Part shown: one piece after another, positions 1 to 10,305 of the stretch | Layout of the letters: each line of letters begins with the position of its first letter | How positions within the stretch are numbered: the first letter of the stretch is position 1 | DNA from: Azolla caroliniana | Lineage: Eukaryota > Polypodiophyta | Length of the DNA: 64,000 bases | Assembly (NCBI GenBank): GCA_043228905.1 | Contig: JBHGNT010000013.1 | Coordinates: 12,710,001-12,774,000 of the forward strand | Direction: 5' to 3' | The notes under the pieces: model-generated | Seen by the model: only the letters and a program-made list of their open reading frames with translations | Told to the model about the DNA's origin: nothing | Databases searched by the model: none | Program-made: the position numbers and the translations under genes

Positions 1-905
1 AGAACTTTTGTGGGGAAAGTCCCTTCATCATCGTCGTCTACCCTCTTCATGTTATCGTCTCCCTCTTCTTCGCATGTGTTAGCTTCGGCCTTCACTTCCT
101 CGCCGCCACCTTCCGTCTCTTGGGTCTCACGTTTGCTTTCCGACGCATCTGCCCAAGTCTCTGGAACAAGTGTGGAAAAAGTCTTGACACGGCCATCCGC
201 CATTGATTCGTCCATAGCCACCTCTGACTCGATGTCATTTTTCGTGGCTATCTCCTCAATCATGTCGGCCTCACACTTTTTATCTCCCTTGATCATGCAA
301 GCTTTGCTCATGCTTGCACCTTCATCACATGATGTTTCAGACACGATGCATGTTTCGAAACATTTGTCCTCGCTTGAAGTGGCATTCACCACCCTTGATT
401 CATTGGTTTCATTCCTCATCATTGTTTCTTTGCAAGACGAGAAGGCGTCTTGTTCCACTCCTTCTCCCGTGGTGTTGTCGTACCGAACTTGGGCCTTCGT
501 ATTGGTCGTATCAATACTCCACCTTTGTTGGGAGGTCTCTTCTTCCTTGATAACCATTTTAATCAGTTTTGGTTCCATTATAAGATTCTCTTTGGCTTCG
601 ACTTGCACCTTTAAATTCTCATATACCTGATTTATGAAGGCCTCTATGTTGAGTACTATCGAACCTTCCCTCTTCAAGCTTTCTCCTTTAGATGGTAGTT
701 TGAAGTTGCTTCCTGTCCTCCTTTCACCATTCCTCATGGGTTGTGTTGTTTTTTATGAGAATCTTGTCTTCCTCTTATCGTGTAGTTGACATATTGTTTC
801 CACTTTCGTCCAATCCTCTGTGAGGCCATTTGCACCATCATCATCCTCAAGTCGGATTCCAATGGCCTTCCTTTCCTTCTGATCGATTAACTTCAATGAA
901 AGGAT
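1..905 (-). pseudogene. gag-like region of an LTR retrotransposon (runs off the left edge)
   Basis: Read leftwards, one frame runs from about 905 to the window edge with a single in-frame TAA near 757. The first part (LIDQKERKAIGIRLEDDDG, then NGLTEDW) closely matches the minus-strand gag-like ORF at 25340-25651 (SIDQKERMAIGIELEADDG, NGLIEDW), so both belong to one retroelement family. The rest, about 240 residues, is rich in Glu, Asp, Lys and Thr and looks like the linker that follows a gag core. The upstream part of this gag lies at 3163-3387; the Penelope-like element separates the two. The function is inferred from position behind an LTR and from the matching copy. The frame continues past position 1, so the 3' part of the element is outside the window. 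Confidence 0.55.
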
Positions 906-2064
906 ATATCGTTTCTACATCATCCCCAAAATCCACAAGCCCATTGTTGTAGGACGCCCTATTTGCGCCTACAACAATTATGTTTTCGAAAGAGCCTCTA
1001 AAGGGCTACACCATCTACTACATCCTGTCTTATTGTCTAAAAAACAACACCTCAAAGACTCCTTAATACTTGTTAAGGACCTAGCACACCACACCTTCCC
1101 CAAAACTTGCACGTTGTTTTCTTTTGACATAGTGTGACTATATCCCAGTATACCTACCACGGAAGGTCTATTGGTTTTTAAAAAATCTATTTCACATCAT
1201 TTCCCACCACACAAAACCAAAATCATTATGAGTGTTGCCGAACTTATACTTAGAAACAGTTTTCTCTCCTTTAATAATGCTTTTTGGTTACAAATTAAAG
1301 GCACCGCAATGGGTAGTAATTTTGCCGTTGTTTACGCTTGCTTGCTTCTTTCGCAGCTAGAGAACGACAACCTAACTTTCCAAACACCACAACTACTCTA
1401 CTACAAACGCTACATCGATGATGCTATAGGAGTTTGGGAAGGTTCCCCCGATACACTTCACACCTTCTTACACCAATACGGCGTGCCTCTACAACAACAC
1501 ATCCGTATTGAATCAACAACCTCCCCTAAAGAGATCACCATCCTGGAAGTCGTCTTCTTGAAAGGCCCATACTTTAAAGAATTCGGCATCCTCGACACCG
1601 CATGCCACCAAAAACCTTTCAATGCCTACATGTACCTCCCATGGAAATCCTCGCACCCCATAGCACACAAAAAGGGCTTCATCATGGGAGAACTAAAACG
1701 GTATGCTATCCGGGAGAGCTCGGAAAATGGCTACATGGAACTACGCAAAAATTTCTACGACCGCCTAAGAGCTAGGGGCTACCCGTCGAAGTTCCTACTC
1801 AAGTGTTTTTCGACCGTCCCCTACTCCATACGAAACCAACTACTCTCTAACCAACCCAACAAGAAAAAACCTCCACCCATTGTTTTTAAGTTTCGTTACT
1901 CCCCATGTATCAAAAAACTCCAAATCGGAGCGCTCGTGAGAAACAAACTTAAACCCCTTCTAGGACAACCACAATACAGTTCCCTTACACCCCCTCTCAC
2001 GTGTTGGCTAAATGGTAAAAAACTAAGAAACCACCTAGTACACTCATCCTTTCCCCTCACCTAA
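901..2064 (+). pseudogene. Penelope-like element (PLE) reverse transcriptase, 5'-truncated, one in-frame stop
   Basis: One frame carries consecutive PLE-type RT motifs: FYIIPKIHKP followed by GRPICAYNNY (908-980); motif A as SFDIV-stop-LYPSIP, with a TGA at 1135-1137 just after the catalytic Asp; motif B QIKGTAMGS (near 1300); motif C YKRYIDD (near 1408) with both Asp intact; then the thumb motifs HQKPFNAYMYLPWKSSHP and KRYAIRESSENG. The frame ends at 2064 after NHLVHSSFPLT, with no GIY-YIG endonuclease, so it resembles endonuclease-deficient PLEs. The RT fingers region upstream of 901 is missing, because the sequence switches there to an antisense gag. PLEs copy RNA at a nicked or exposed 3' end. 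This copy is dead, but only lightly damaged within what remains. Confidence 0.85.
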
Positions 2065-3162
2065 TGTTTTATGTACTCTCACCCCTCTTAACCCCCACCT
2101 AAAGTCTTGTGTACACTCTTTTACCTTCCCTTTGTACACACTTTTGTATGTCCCACATACAAAGGACTCTCCTCCCTCTCCCTATAAAAAGAGCAACCTA
2201 GTAGGCTTAGTTTTCATCATTTGTACATCGGGCACTAAAGAGCCCCCATCGAGGCGAAATGCATTTGTCGATTGTTACCTTATGATAGTAAAACTTTCTT
2301 TCCTTCTATGTGTTGTTCTTATCTAATTTTTTGTCTTAAGTTCTTAAGTACTTATTTAATAAATTTTTATTAAGTACTTGTTTAATCACTTTTTTATCAA
2401 TTTTCTTGTCTTAAGTTTTTAAGTATTTATTTAATCATTTTCTATTAAGTACTTGTTTAATAATCATTTTTATTACGTACTTGTTTAACCCCTTTTTTTA
2501 AAGTACTTGTTCAATCATTTTTTGGTTTAACTTTTTGTTTAAACATTTGTTTAAGTATTCTCCTCTCTTAATCATAATCATTCTCTTCTTAGCCATGACC
2601 CCTTTTCTTTAACCATATCCCTCCCTTCTCTTTTAATCATAACCTTGCTTTAAGTGTTTGCCCAAGTGTTTTCTTATCTAAATATTTGTTTAAACATTCA
2701 TTTAAGTACTTTGTTTTAGCAACCCCTTCCCCCTTAATCATAATCCCTTCTTAACCATAATCATTTTTTAATCTCAATCTCTCTTTTCTATTTTTATTTT
2801 TATTTTTTTATAATAATCTTTCTTTTAAGTGTTTGTTTAAGCGTGTGTTTAAACAACTCCCTTTCATCTAAGCGTGTGGTCCTGTTTTAATAATACTCTA
2901 TATTGGTGTTTTAATAATACTTTATTGGTGTCTAATAACTTAAGTTATCCCAATAATCTTTAATATGTTCTAAAAACTTTGATTAGGTTTAAATACTTTT
3001 GATATCTTCAACAAGCTACACTCCCCTAACCCCCACCCACGCCCTCACTTTTCTATTCTTCTAAAACTATATCACTACTTATGTTTACACATACAAATAA
3101 GATCTAAACTTGAGTCCACCCCAAACAACCCCCGATGAAGTGCCGCACACTTGATCCGAGAG
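2065..3162 (+). other. Noncoding T-rich tail downstream of the PLE
   Basis: No gene is visible. A TATA-like CTATAAAAAG lies near 2181-2190. Just after it is a segment (2229-2275) that partly fits a hammerhead ribozyme core. From about 2320 to 2960 the strand is T-rich, with many degenerate repeats of TTAAGTACTTGTTTAA. This is probably PLE 3' sequence plus interrupted gag flank; I cannot place the exact PLE 3' end. Confidence 0.4.
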
Positions 3163-3387
3163 TTATGCAAAGCAACACTCGAACTCAATGAAAGCATGCA
3201 TGGCACTTTGCTGGGTCTTTAATGATGATACCCATTGGTCAAACTCGTATAGGCTGCATCTCTTCGGGTCTTTGTATCTAGCTTCGTTGATAAAAGCCTC
3301 TCGATCTCTCGCCTTGAGCATGATTTCTATGACGGACACGATGCCTTTCATCAATTCTTCTACTTGAGTTCCGCTTGTCGAAGCCAT
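3163..3387 (-). pseudogene. N-terminal gag-like fragment
   Basis: A 74-residue ORF starts MASTSGTQVEELMKG about 57 bp after the LTR end and behind a primer-binding site, where gag should begin. The first half is an amphipathic helix-like stretch, as in the equivalent ORF at 25744-26091 (MELEDKDFTEMMAKI). It ends at a TAA, and the expected continuation reappears only at 905 and below, across the inserted PLE. No zinc knuckle or protease is visible. The gag assignment is inference from position and from the related copy. Confidence 0.45.
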
Positions 3388-3421
3388 CTTTGCATTTGAT
3401 ATCCTCCCTACCGCCTCTTTT

Positions 3422-3436
3422 ACGTCGGGTTCACCA
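3422..3436 (-). promoter_or_regulatory. Probable primer-binding site of the minus-strand LTR element
   Basis: On the minus strand TGGTGAACCCGACGT lies 8 bases inside the LTR end. It starts with the TGG that pairs with a tRNA CCA end. The following leader is alignable with the leader behind the LTR at 26049 (GACGTGAAAG, GGGAGGAT). Confidence 0.5.
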
Positions 3437-3444
3437 CTTAATTA

Positions 3445-4514
3445 TGTCATGAAAATCCGTCACTATGTGCGGATCGCGAGGCGAAACCATCGGGGTTCTG
3501 GACTAGAAGGATTTAGTGCAACACGTACAACACAAGCAAAATTCACATATAAGACGAGTAGATGAGAGAAAACATTTGTTTATTGCATAAGAAAATAGAT
3601 TCTTTTATAATTCAAGAATCTTGTTACAACGGGTCGGAGATGAAAATGAGAGATAAAAATTTTAAAGAAAGGAGCCAACAACCATATAAGGAGTGGTCCA
3701 ATATGAATATGAGAGATTATTCTTGAAAGAAAGGAGCCAATAACCATGTAAGGAGTGGTCTGATATCAATATGAGAGAGATTTCTTCCCCCAAGGAATGG
3801 GAGAGAGAAGAAGAAAGGAAAAGAAAAAAAAACTAAAGGGAAAAAATGGGACATATATTGAGCTCTTTGTTGATCCTCCTTCCCAATGTTACTTTGCATG
3901 TCCACTTTTAGTTGCATGGCCTCTATTTTTAGTTGCATGGCCTCTACTTTTAGTTGCATGCCTTTTACTTTTAGTTCCATGGCCTTGGCTTTTAGTTGCA
4001 TGCAACCGTCCGTATAATTCGGCCAAATGACCCAATCATCCATAAAGTTCAGCCCGTGCGCAATCCGTACGTGCATCGCAACCAAACCGTAGATGCGTCC
4101 GCGCGCAAAAGTCCCGACTACGTAGTGTACACATCCACACCGCCATGCATACGTGCGTACGCCCCAAGCGTGCACACGCGCGTACGCCCGAAGCGTCCAC
4201 ACCACACAGTTTAGCCCAACTCACCTTAACATTTTGTGCTCCACACATTGATAAAATGAATATGTCTGGTTTCCCTTATATATCCTGGGTTCCAATGTTG
4301 TGTTATCTATGTAGGGTATCTCACAATTTTGTCTTTTCTTTTTTTTCTTCAAACTTCACACTCACATAACTTGATACTTGTTTATCTGTTACATGCGTAG
4401 TAAAATACGTTACGAAGCTCTTGAAGACATCTATCTTTCCATATGAATACATTATGCTAATCTTAAATAATTGTTTTACTAGTTTTCATATCGTGTGTGA
4501 AAAAACACACGACA
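3445..4514 (-). repeat. 5' LTR of the minus-strand gag element (about 1070 bp)
   Basis: Read on the minus strand it begins TGTCGTGTG at 4514 and ends TTTTCATGACA at 3445. The start forms a perfect hairpin with 8-bp arms, TCGTGTGT/ACACACGA. Near the end it carries the motif GTCCAGAACCCCGATGG, shared with the other LTRs here. An AATAAA lies upstream of that motif, as expected of a poly(A) signal in R. A primer-binding site and gag-like ORF follow. The 5' boundary is chosen from the terminal TG and hairpin and is less certain than the 3' boundary. Matching target duplications cannot be checked because the 3' LTR is outside the window. Confidence 0.55.
3906..4006 (-). repeat. 21-bp minisatellite, about 5 copies
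   Basis: The unit TTTTAGTTGCATGGCCTCTA(T/C) is repeated about five times with few changes, inside the LTR at 3445-4514. Because 21 is a multiple of 3, the minus strand reads as heptads of the type MQLKVEA. The surrounding open frame (3717-4205) has no other sign of being a gene. Confidence 0.8.
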
Positions 4515-5287
4515 CTGACAATCGGACGGAACAAGAACTGGCAACTGGACGACGATCGGAACCGAAACCGAAATCGGACAGCGGCTGAATCGGAACCGGC
4601 GAAGGAACCGGGTGGGAAAGAACTAGAACCAAACAGCAATCAAACCGGGCTAGACGGATCGGGCCGGATGCAACCTGACGGATCATGCGGCGAACTAAAG
4701 TAAACTAAAGTAAAGGTTATGTGAACGCATGCAACTAAAGTCAAACTTTTTGTAAAGTAAAGGTCATGTGGATGCACGCAATTGAACTGAAGATGGAAAC
4801 TGGAGTTCCTTCATGCAAGTGCGAGAAGGGAGGAGAAGAATGGTCCTTAGGGGATCGAAGCATCTTTTGGGGGATAAACCCTAATTTTCCTTGCAAAAGC
4901 TATCGCTCACATAAACCCTAATTTTCGTTACAGAATCTATCTCACAAAAACCGAAACCCTAATAGTTTTCTTTATGGAAGCCATATCTCTCGTTTAACCA
5001 TAAGTTTCCTTACGGAAGCCATATCTCTCAAATAGCCCTAATTTTTTTACTTATGAAAGCCATATCTCATAAATTTGAAACATCGAAGCCATATCTCACA
5101 AACCCTAAACTTTTGTAATCCCAATCGTGGGATTGATTGTAATTTTTCTTCTCCTTTGCTAATGAAATTTATTAAACTTTCTCATTTCTATTAATTCTTA
5201 AAGTATAAATGCACGAATTTGATATCCTCTAGTCAAAGGCCCTGGGGTCCTGTCTCAAGTTCACGTATCCTTGTCGTATTTTCGTGA
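4515..5287 (+). repeat. Degenerate ~45-bp repeats with telobox motifs, ending in an LTR-like 3' terminus
   Basis: No gene is visible. From about 4870 to 5110 a degenerate unit of roughly 40-48 bp recurs; it contains AAACCCTAA (exact at 4876, 4913, 4954 and 5100) and GAAGCCATATCTCTC (four versions). At 5228-5287 the plus strand ends in the same motif seen at other LTR ends (GTCAAAGGCCCTGGGGTCC, then TTTTCGTGACA), so an LTR of that type probably ends at 5287. Its start is not identifiable. Confidence 0.45.
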
Positions 5288-5381
5288 CACCACTCTGATC
5301 CGACTAACCAGCTCACTGGCTCACCAATCTGGCTCAAGCTTATTCAGTCAATCCGGATCCGGTTGAGCTTGGCGCTCAACA
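5288..5381 (-). repeat. Truncated 3' LTR of the Copia element
   Basis: Read on the minus strand, a purine-rich tract (GAGGGGGAG) is followed by TGTTGAGCGCCAAGCTCAAC, matching the start of the 5' LTR (TGTTGAGTGGCAAGCTCAAC). Similarity stops at about 5288, where another repeat's end abuts. Confidence 0.8.
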
Positions 5382-5399
5382 CTCCCCCTCAAGCTCAAC

Positions 5400-6010
5400 T
5401 TAACGTCGAATCGTGGTGTCAGTGTTCATGGTAGCCGGTCCTTCTACCCAGCTCCTTCTGGCGTCACTTTGCCTTGCTCGTGCTCCTTGTCCAGTCCAGT
5501 CCCTTTTGCTGCAACCTTTCTAGTTCTGCGCACCTGGATCTCCTCGGTCGGCTTGTCTCCTCAACATGCCCATTTCAGCTCTCGTTGTTGCGACTCCAAC
5601 GCTTCTCAACCCATCAGTTCCTTCGTGTTGCCATCGACTTCCGTTGCATCCGTGTCTGTTTGGCCTTTAGTTGAATCTTGAATCGAATCGGTTTCCTTCG
5701 ATTCGTTCTAGCTCTTGTCTGAATCGGTCGCTCCCGATTCGTTCTGGCTCTTGTCCGAGTCAGTGTTCTCCAACCCGTCTTCTGGTTTCAGGCCCTTCAC
5801 CATATCAGACCATGTCCGGGTCTTGGCCTTCTCCTTTCGATCGGCTCAGTCCTTCTTGACTCTGCCACTACTGCCGCTCGTTCTGACTTTTTCGGATGTG
5901 CCGACTTCCTTCATCGACTCGGCTTCCTTTTTCCCTTTGACTCCCCCTTTGTTGGTTCTTTCTTCCTCTCCAGCTCCTTGTCCAGTGCCATCTGTTCCCT
6001 TTCCTTTTCT
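5400..6010 (-). pseudogene. Charged C-terminal extension after Copia RNase H
   Basis: About 600 bp between the RNase H end (HLDVPHLRGRKG) and the 3' LTR keeps coding character. One frame reads GRVKKD-stop-ADRKEKAKTRTW then SDMVKGLKPEDGLENTDSDK. The same sequence type occurs in the related element at 61242-61499 (VKTRTWSDMVKGLKVEDELE). Lys, Glu and Asp dominate, and no known domain is recognised. It is probably part of the pol polyprotein. The conservation between two copies is observed; any role is unknown. Confidence 0.6.
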
Positions 6011-7570
6011 CCCCCTCAAGTGCGGCACATCGAGATGCTGAATACCGAGCATCTCCAAAAAATGTTGCAACTTGTTCGGTCCTAGTGGCTTGGTGAAGAT
6101 GTCGGCAACCTGCCAAGCCGTGTGAACATACCGAAGTTCAACTTCACCACTCAGGACCCGCTCGCGAACAAAGTGATAATGCACTTCTATGTGCTTTGTC
6201 TAAGCATGGAATACAAGTTCTTGGCGAGCTGAATGCTGCTCATGTTGTCATAGTAGATCAGAATCGGGGTCAGTGCCTCGATCCGGAGGTCAAGCAGTAG
6301 CCGAAGCCAGATGGCTTCACAGGTGGTACTCAGCCTTAGTGCTCGACAAACCCATTGTTGACTACTTTTTGCTGCTCCACGCAACAACCGCGCTACCAAG
6401 AGAAAACATGTAACCGAAGGTGGATCGCCGATCCAATGCATCACCAACCCAATCGGCATCTGTGTATTCGACCAGCTCTTCAGTTATACCATGCCGGTAT
6501 AACAGTCCCCGGTCCTTCGTGCCGCTCACATACCAGAGTATCCGGTGTGCGCACTAAAGGTGCTCGACGGTCGGCTTCTACATGAACTAGCTGATCACTC
6601 CAACTGGGTAACTAATGTTGGGTCGAGTGATTGTCCGGTATAGGAGGCTTCCGACAATTTTTCGGAACCGTTTCTCATCGCAGGCCGATCCAGAGTTTGG
6701 ACGGAGCTTCTGGTTCCGGTCCAGGGGTGTAGAGACAGGTCAGCATTCCGTCATGCCGAACTTGTACAGCATATTCAACACATAGTGTCATTGTGAGAGC
6801 AATATGCCATTGGGGGTTCGGATCACCTCGATCCCAAGAAAATAATGAAGATCCCCCAGGTCCTTCATTTCAAATGCATCCGATAGTTGGGAATATACTC
6901 GGCCAATTTCATTGAGTCCGGTTCCGGTGATGACTAAATCATCAATATAAAGTAGCATGCAAATCGAACCGTCCAGACTTGCCAGATGAACAACGATGAG
7001 TCAGATTTAGAGGTCACAAACCCCATCTTCACAACCAGTGCGTAATCTTCGCATTTCAAGCTCGGGAGGCTTGTTTCAGACCGTAAAGCGACTTCTTAAG
7101 CCGGCACACCGCCGACTTGTTCATCTCCGCCTGAAAACTGGGGGATTGGATCATATAGAGCCGTTCTTCAAGGTCACCTTGAAGAAACGCATTCTTCACG
7201 TCCATCTGGTGAAGATGCCACCGCCTTGCCACAACAACCACCAATACCACACGAACCGTCGTCATCTTCGCTATTAGAGCGAAGGTCTCGTCGTAGTCGA
7301 TTCCGTGGGTCTATGTGTATCCCTTCGCCACTAATCGGGCCTTGTACCGACTGGTATACGAACCGTTGGCATTGTATGTACACCCATTTGCAACCAATTG
7401 GTTTACAGTGTTGAGGGTCAACGAGGTCCCATGTGTCGTTGGCATCAAGTGCCCGCATTTCTTCTTCCATAGCGGCACGCCAATTTGTGTCCTTTGTCAC
7501 TTTTGCGTAGCTCTCTAGCTCACGCACTTCTGCCACTTTGGTCGTGTACGCATAGTGATGCGCCATGTAC
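6010..7570 (-). pseudogene. Copia reverse transcriptase and RNase H (decayed)
   Basis: Fragments in order on the minus strand: the pre-RT region YAKVTKDTNWRAAMEEEMRA (about 7500) and [24 protein letters not shown] (about 7190); [13 protein letters not shown]; the catalytic motif LLYIDDLVIT (near 6930) with both Asp present; MKDLGDLHYFLGIEVI; RNase H pieces DADWVGDALDRRST and KKQSTMGLSSTKAEY; then [20 protein letters not shown] and ADIFTKPLG. Several stops and frame changes interrupt it. It would copy element RNA into cDNA and remove the RNA strand. Confidence 0.85.
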
Positions 7571-7849
7571 TCATTGTATCCGTACCACGTAATGGGGTTC
7601 TTCTGGTGGGAAGACCGGCGTAACTTGTCATCCCCCGGTTTGGGGCCCTTCTTGGCCGGTTCAAACTTTGTTCCCGAAGATCCACCTTCATCCTTTCCGG
7701 AGTCGATTCACTCTGATCCGACTCAACGTTGCCGGTTTCGTATTCTGGCATCTTCTTCTTCCCCTTCTCTCTGCGCGTGAACCGTCTCCTCGGTTCCTTG
7801 CACGGGGAGAGCATGGCAGAGTCTCCACTACTCGCCGGTTCTTCATCCG

Positions 7850-9063
7850 ACTAGTCATCTTGACTCAGCCGCTCATTCGGTCCACTGAGCCGGAATGAGA
7901 TCGGACTCTCTTCTAGAGTGCCGAAGTCTTCATCTTCTACCTGGACCTCCTCGGGCTCACTAGCCTCATCTTTTGGAATCGGGTCTTCGTCGGGAGTTGG
8001 AGTACCATGATGCCGTCTCATCAAACTAGACATCTTGGCTTACTCAGACCTGCTTAGTCTGGGGGTTATAGCACTTATACCCCTTCTACTCATGTGAATA
8101 GCCGACTAGGATGCATTTCTCTGACTTCGGATCTAGCTTCTTCCGCTTCTCATCCGGTACATGCACATATGCTATGCTACCGAATATCCGAAGGTGTCTC
8201 AAATTCTGCTTCTGCCCGAAATACAGTTCATGTGATGACACCTTGTCTCCGATCCGGTTTTGGATGTAGATGGTCGTCCCGACCGCCTCAGCCCATTAGA
8301 ATTGGGGCATGCTCTGTCGCGTCGACAATCGACCGGTTCTTCCTTTCGGCCACACCATTTTGCTCCAACATGTATCTACAGCTAAATTCTTTCCGAATTC
8401 CGTTCTGTTGCAGATAACTGTTGAATTGGCTGGAAAAGTATTCTTTTCCGCCATCCAACTGCAAGCACTTGACCTTCCTCTCCGTTTCCCGTTCAACTAA
8501 GCTTTGCAAGTTCCGGAAACATTCGAATACTTCGCTCTTCCGTTCAATGAGGTAGATCCACATGTGCCGGCTGTAGTCATCGATGAAGGAGACGAAGTAT
8601 CGACTCCTACCAAGACTAACGTTCTGTGCTATTCCCCATACATCCGAATGTATTAGATTGAGCTTGTTACGACTCTGGTTTCGTTCGGCGCGGAATGGAA
8701 GCTAGTGTTGCTTCCCGAGTTGGCAGGCTTCACAAATTTCGGCCTTTTGGCCACTAAATTTCGGCAAACTGAAGACAACTTGTTTCGATTGCAGGTCCTG
8801 AAGCTTCCGGTAGTTGACATGGCCGATCCGCTTGTGCCACAGATCGATGTCCAACTCGACCTTCTACCCTTTGGCAAACATGGCGGTGCCAACATCATTG
8901 GTGTTGAGGATGAACATCCTCCCTTCTCTGCGCCCTTGTGCAATTATCCGGCCTTCTTCCTCAATGAAGCACCCTAGTTGTGTAAACCGCACCTACATCC
9001 CCTAGTCGACCATCTGTCCAACTAACACCAGGTTCTTTGTGATAGTCGGAACGTGTAGTACGT
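7850..9063 (-). pseudogene. Copia integrase region
   Basis: The minus strand reads LHVPTITKNLVLVGQMVD, then the zinc-binding segment DLWHKRIGHVNYRKLQDLQ with CEACQLGKQH (H-H-C-C pattern), followed by core pieces SDVWG, YFVSFIDDYSRHMWIYL and EQNGVAERKNRSI. Stops and a frameshift near 8290 end the clear match. The acidic linker before the RT follows at 7850-8040 (EPEEVQVEDEDFGTLEESP). The solo LTR at 9064-9649 separates it from the protease. Confidence 0.8.
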
Positions 9064-9649
9064 TGTCGTAGTGTGAATCACACACTACGTGAAATATGTA
9101 AAACACTATATCCGATTTAGAGTACGTATAATAAATAAAAATAAAATATTAAAAATATTTATTACGTGCATAGGGCAGGATTCGAACCCTGTACATCCAA
9201 GTCGACAAACCCCAGCCTTACCACTATACTAGCATACTATGAATTGTAAAGTTATACTAAACTTTATCCCATGTAAATATTCTAGATATGCATGGTACAA
9301 AAAGTTATTCATGCATGCACACTCGAGTTAAAAGAAAAGATGGGATAGAAAGCTAATCATGCACATGCAGTGTGCATGAAAACTAAAGTTAGGAAAAGCA
9401 TGATGCTTGCATGTGATAAACTTAGACTCTTCCAACACTATATAAGGAAGAGAGAAAGATGTATAGGATAGTTGATTTTTTTTGAAGGATTGATTAATAC
9501 AAAATACTCATGGGATTCACGAGTTTCATATCTTCTTCTCGCAATCTCTTCCTAACTAACATTATCTCATATTCTTCTTCCTCCTAGTCCAAAACCCCAG
9601 CGGTTCCCACCCGACTCACGCAAACAATCCGGCGCCGAAAGGCACGACA
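9064..9649 (+). repeat. Solo LTR (586 bp) inserted in Copia pol, target duplication ACGT
   Basis: It starts TGTCGTAGTGTG and ends GGCACGACA, with TGTCGT/ACGACA terminal inversion. Both sides carry ACGT, and removing the insert restores the Copia frame (GKLMNV joined to LHVPTI). It contains a TATA box (9439-9445), a start hairpin AGTGTGAATCACACACT, the shared motif GTCCAAAACCCCAGCGG near its end, and an antisense tRNA-like module. There is no internal coding region, so it is a solo LTR or a very small LTR element. Confidence 0.8.
9166..9240 (-). repeat. tRNA-like (Pol III A/B box) module, antisense within the solo LTR
   Basis: On the minus strand TGCTAGTATAGTGGTAAGG (A-box and D-arm-like, 9234-9216) is followed about 30 bases later by an exact B box GGTTCGAATCC (9188-9178). 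The D-arm and the GTC at the anticodon position recall tRNA-Asp. The anticodon and acceptor stems do not pair well, so it is a relic and not a tRNA gene. A related module lies in the LTR at 20585-21722. Confidence 0.6.
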
Positions 9650-10274
9650 ACGTTCATCAGCTTCCCCTTTCGTCTGACATGGCTTAAAGGGACTTCTCCG
9701 ACATGCACAATCGGGTGAGGGGTGTCATCTCCAATTTCGACAATCCCCAGTTGTTCCGGCTTCTCCAAAAAAGAGAACCACTCTTCATGGCTCGTCATGT
9801 GGTTGGACGCACCAGAATCAACGTACCATACTACCTCCGATTTTGAAGTAGACTTCTTCATCGAGTTAGCCTTGTGCTTCATCACAAAGGCTGCCCCTTT
9901 ACCAGTTTTCCCGGTTTTGGATCCTTCTGATCCTTCCGCGTAGTGCGAGCTTTGTCGGTCCTCCCGACCAGTTTTGCCAGATCCGGATCTGTCCAAATCG
10001 GCGTGCTTCTTCCAGCACTCGCGTTCCCTGTGGCCCTTTTTGCCATTGTACTAGCATTCTGTGTCGGCCTTTCCTTGCCGGTTCCCGGCGCCGCTTTGAC
10101 TCCCCCTGCTTGTGGAGGGTTCGAAACTGCTGTCGGCACCACTTTTGTGCCTCCGGTCCTGCTCTTGTCAGTCGCCTCCATTGCGTGCCGACCCACCTCT
10201 TCCACCACGTCCATGGGGTTGATCCGTCTCCGTGTACAGCATCCTGTCATCTGATTGAGTGGTCCTTGACCCAC
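9650..10274 (-). pseudogene. Copia gag zinc-knuckle and aspartic protease region
   Basis: The minus strand reads a degraded knuckle (EC-stop-YNGKKGHREREC near 10000; the second Cys is lost), a Lys/Gly/Ser-rich linker, then VWYVDSGASNHMT (DSGA active site intact, near 9810) and the N-terminal pre-integrase segment ending KGKLMNV at the solo LTR. The protease would cut the polyprotein; the frame is broken upstream. Confidence 0.8.
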
Positions 10275-10305
10275 TCGCGTGGTTTTCTTCGACCATCAGC
10301 ATCGA

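Noticed and set aside
10-630. 206-codon plus-strand ORF
   Set aside because: Ser/Leu-rich shadow of the minus-strand gag-like frame, which matches a second copy at 25 kb.
3717-4205. 162-codon minus-strand ORF as a host gene
   Set aside because: Lies inside an LTR and owes its length to a 21-bp minisatellite and low-complexity DNA.
9166-9240. Functional tRNA gene
   Set aside because: A and B boxes are good, but acceptor and anticodon stems do not pair. Kept only as a tRNA-like relic; the same applies at 21201-21272.
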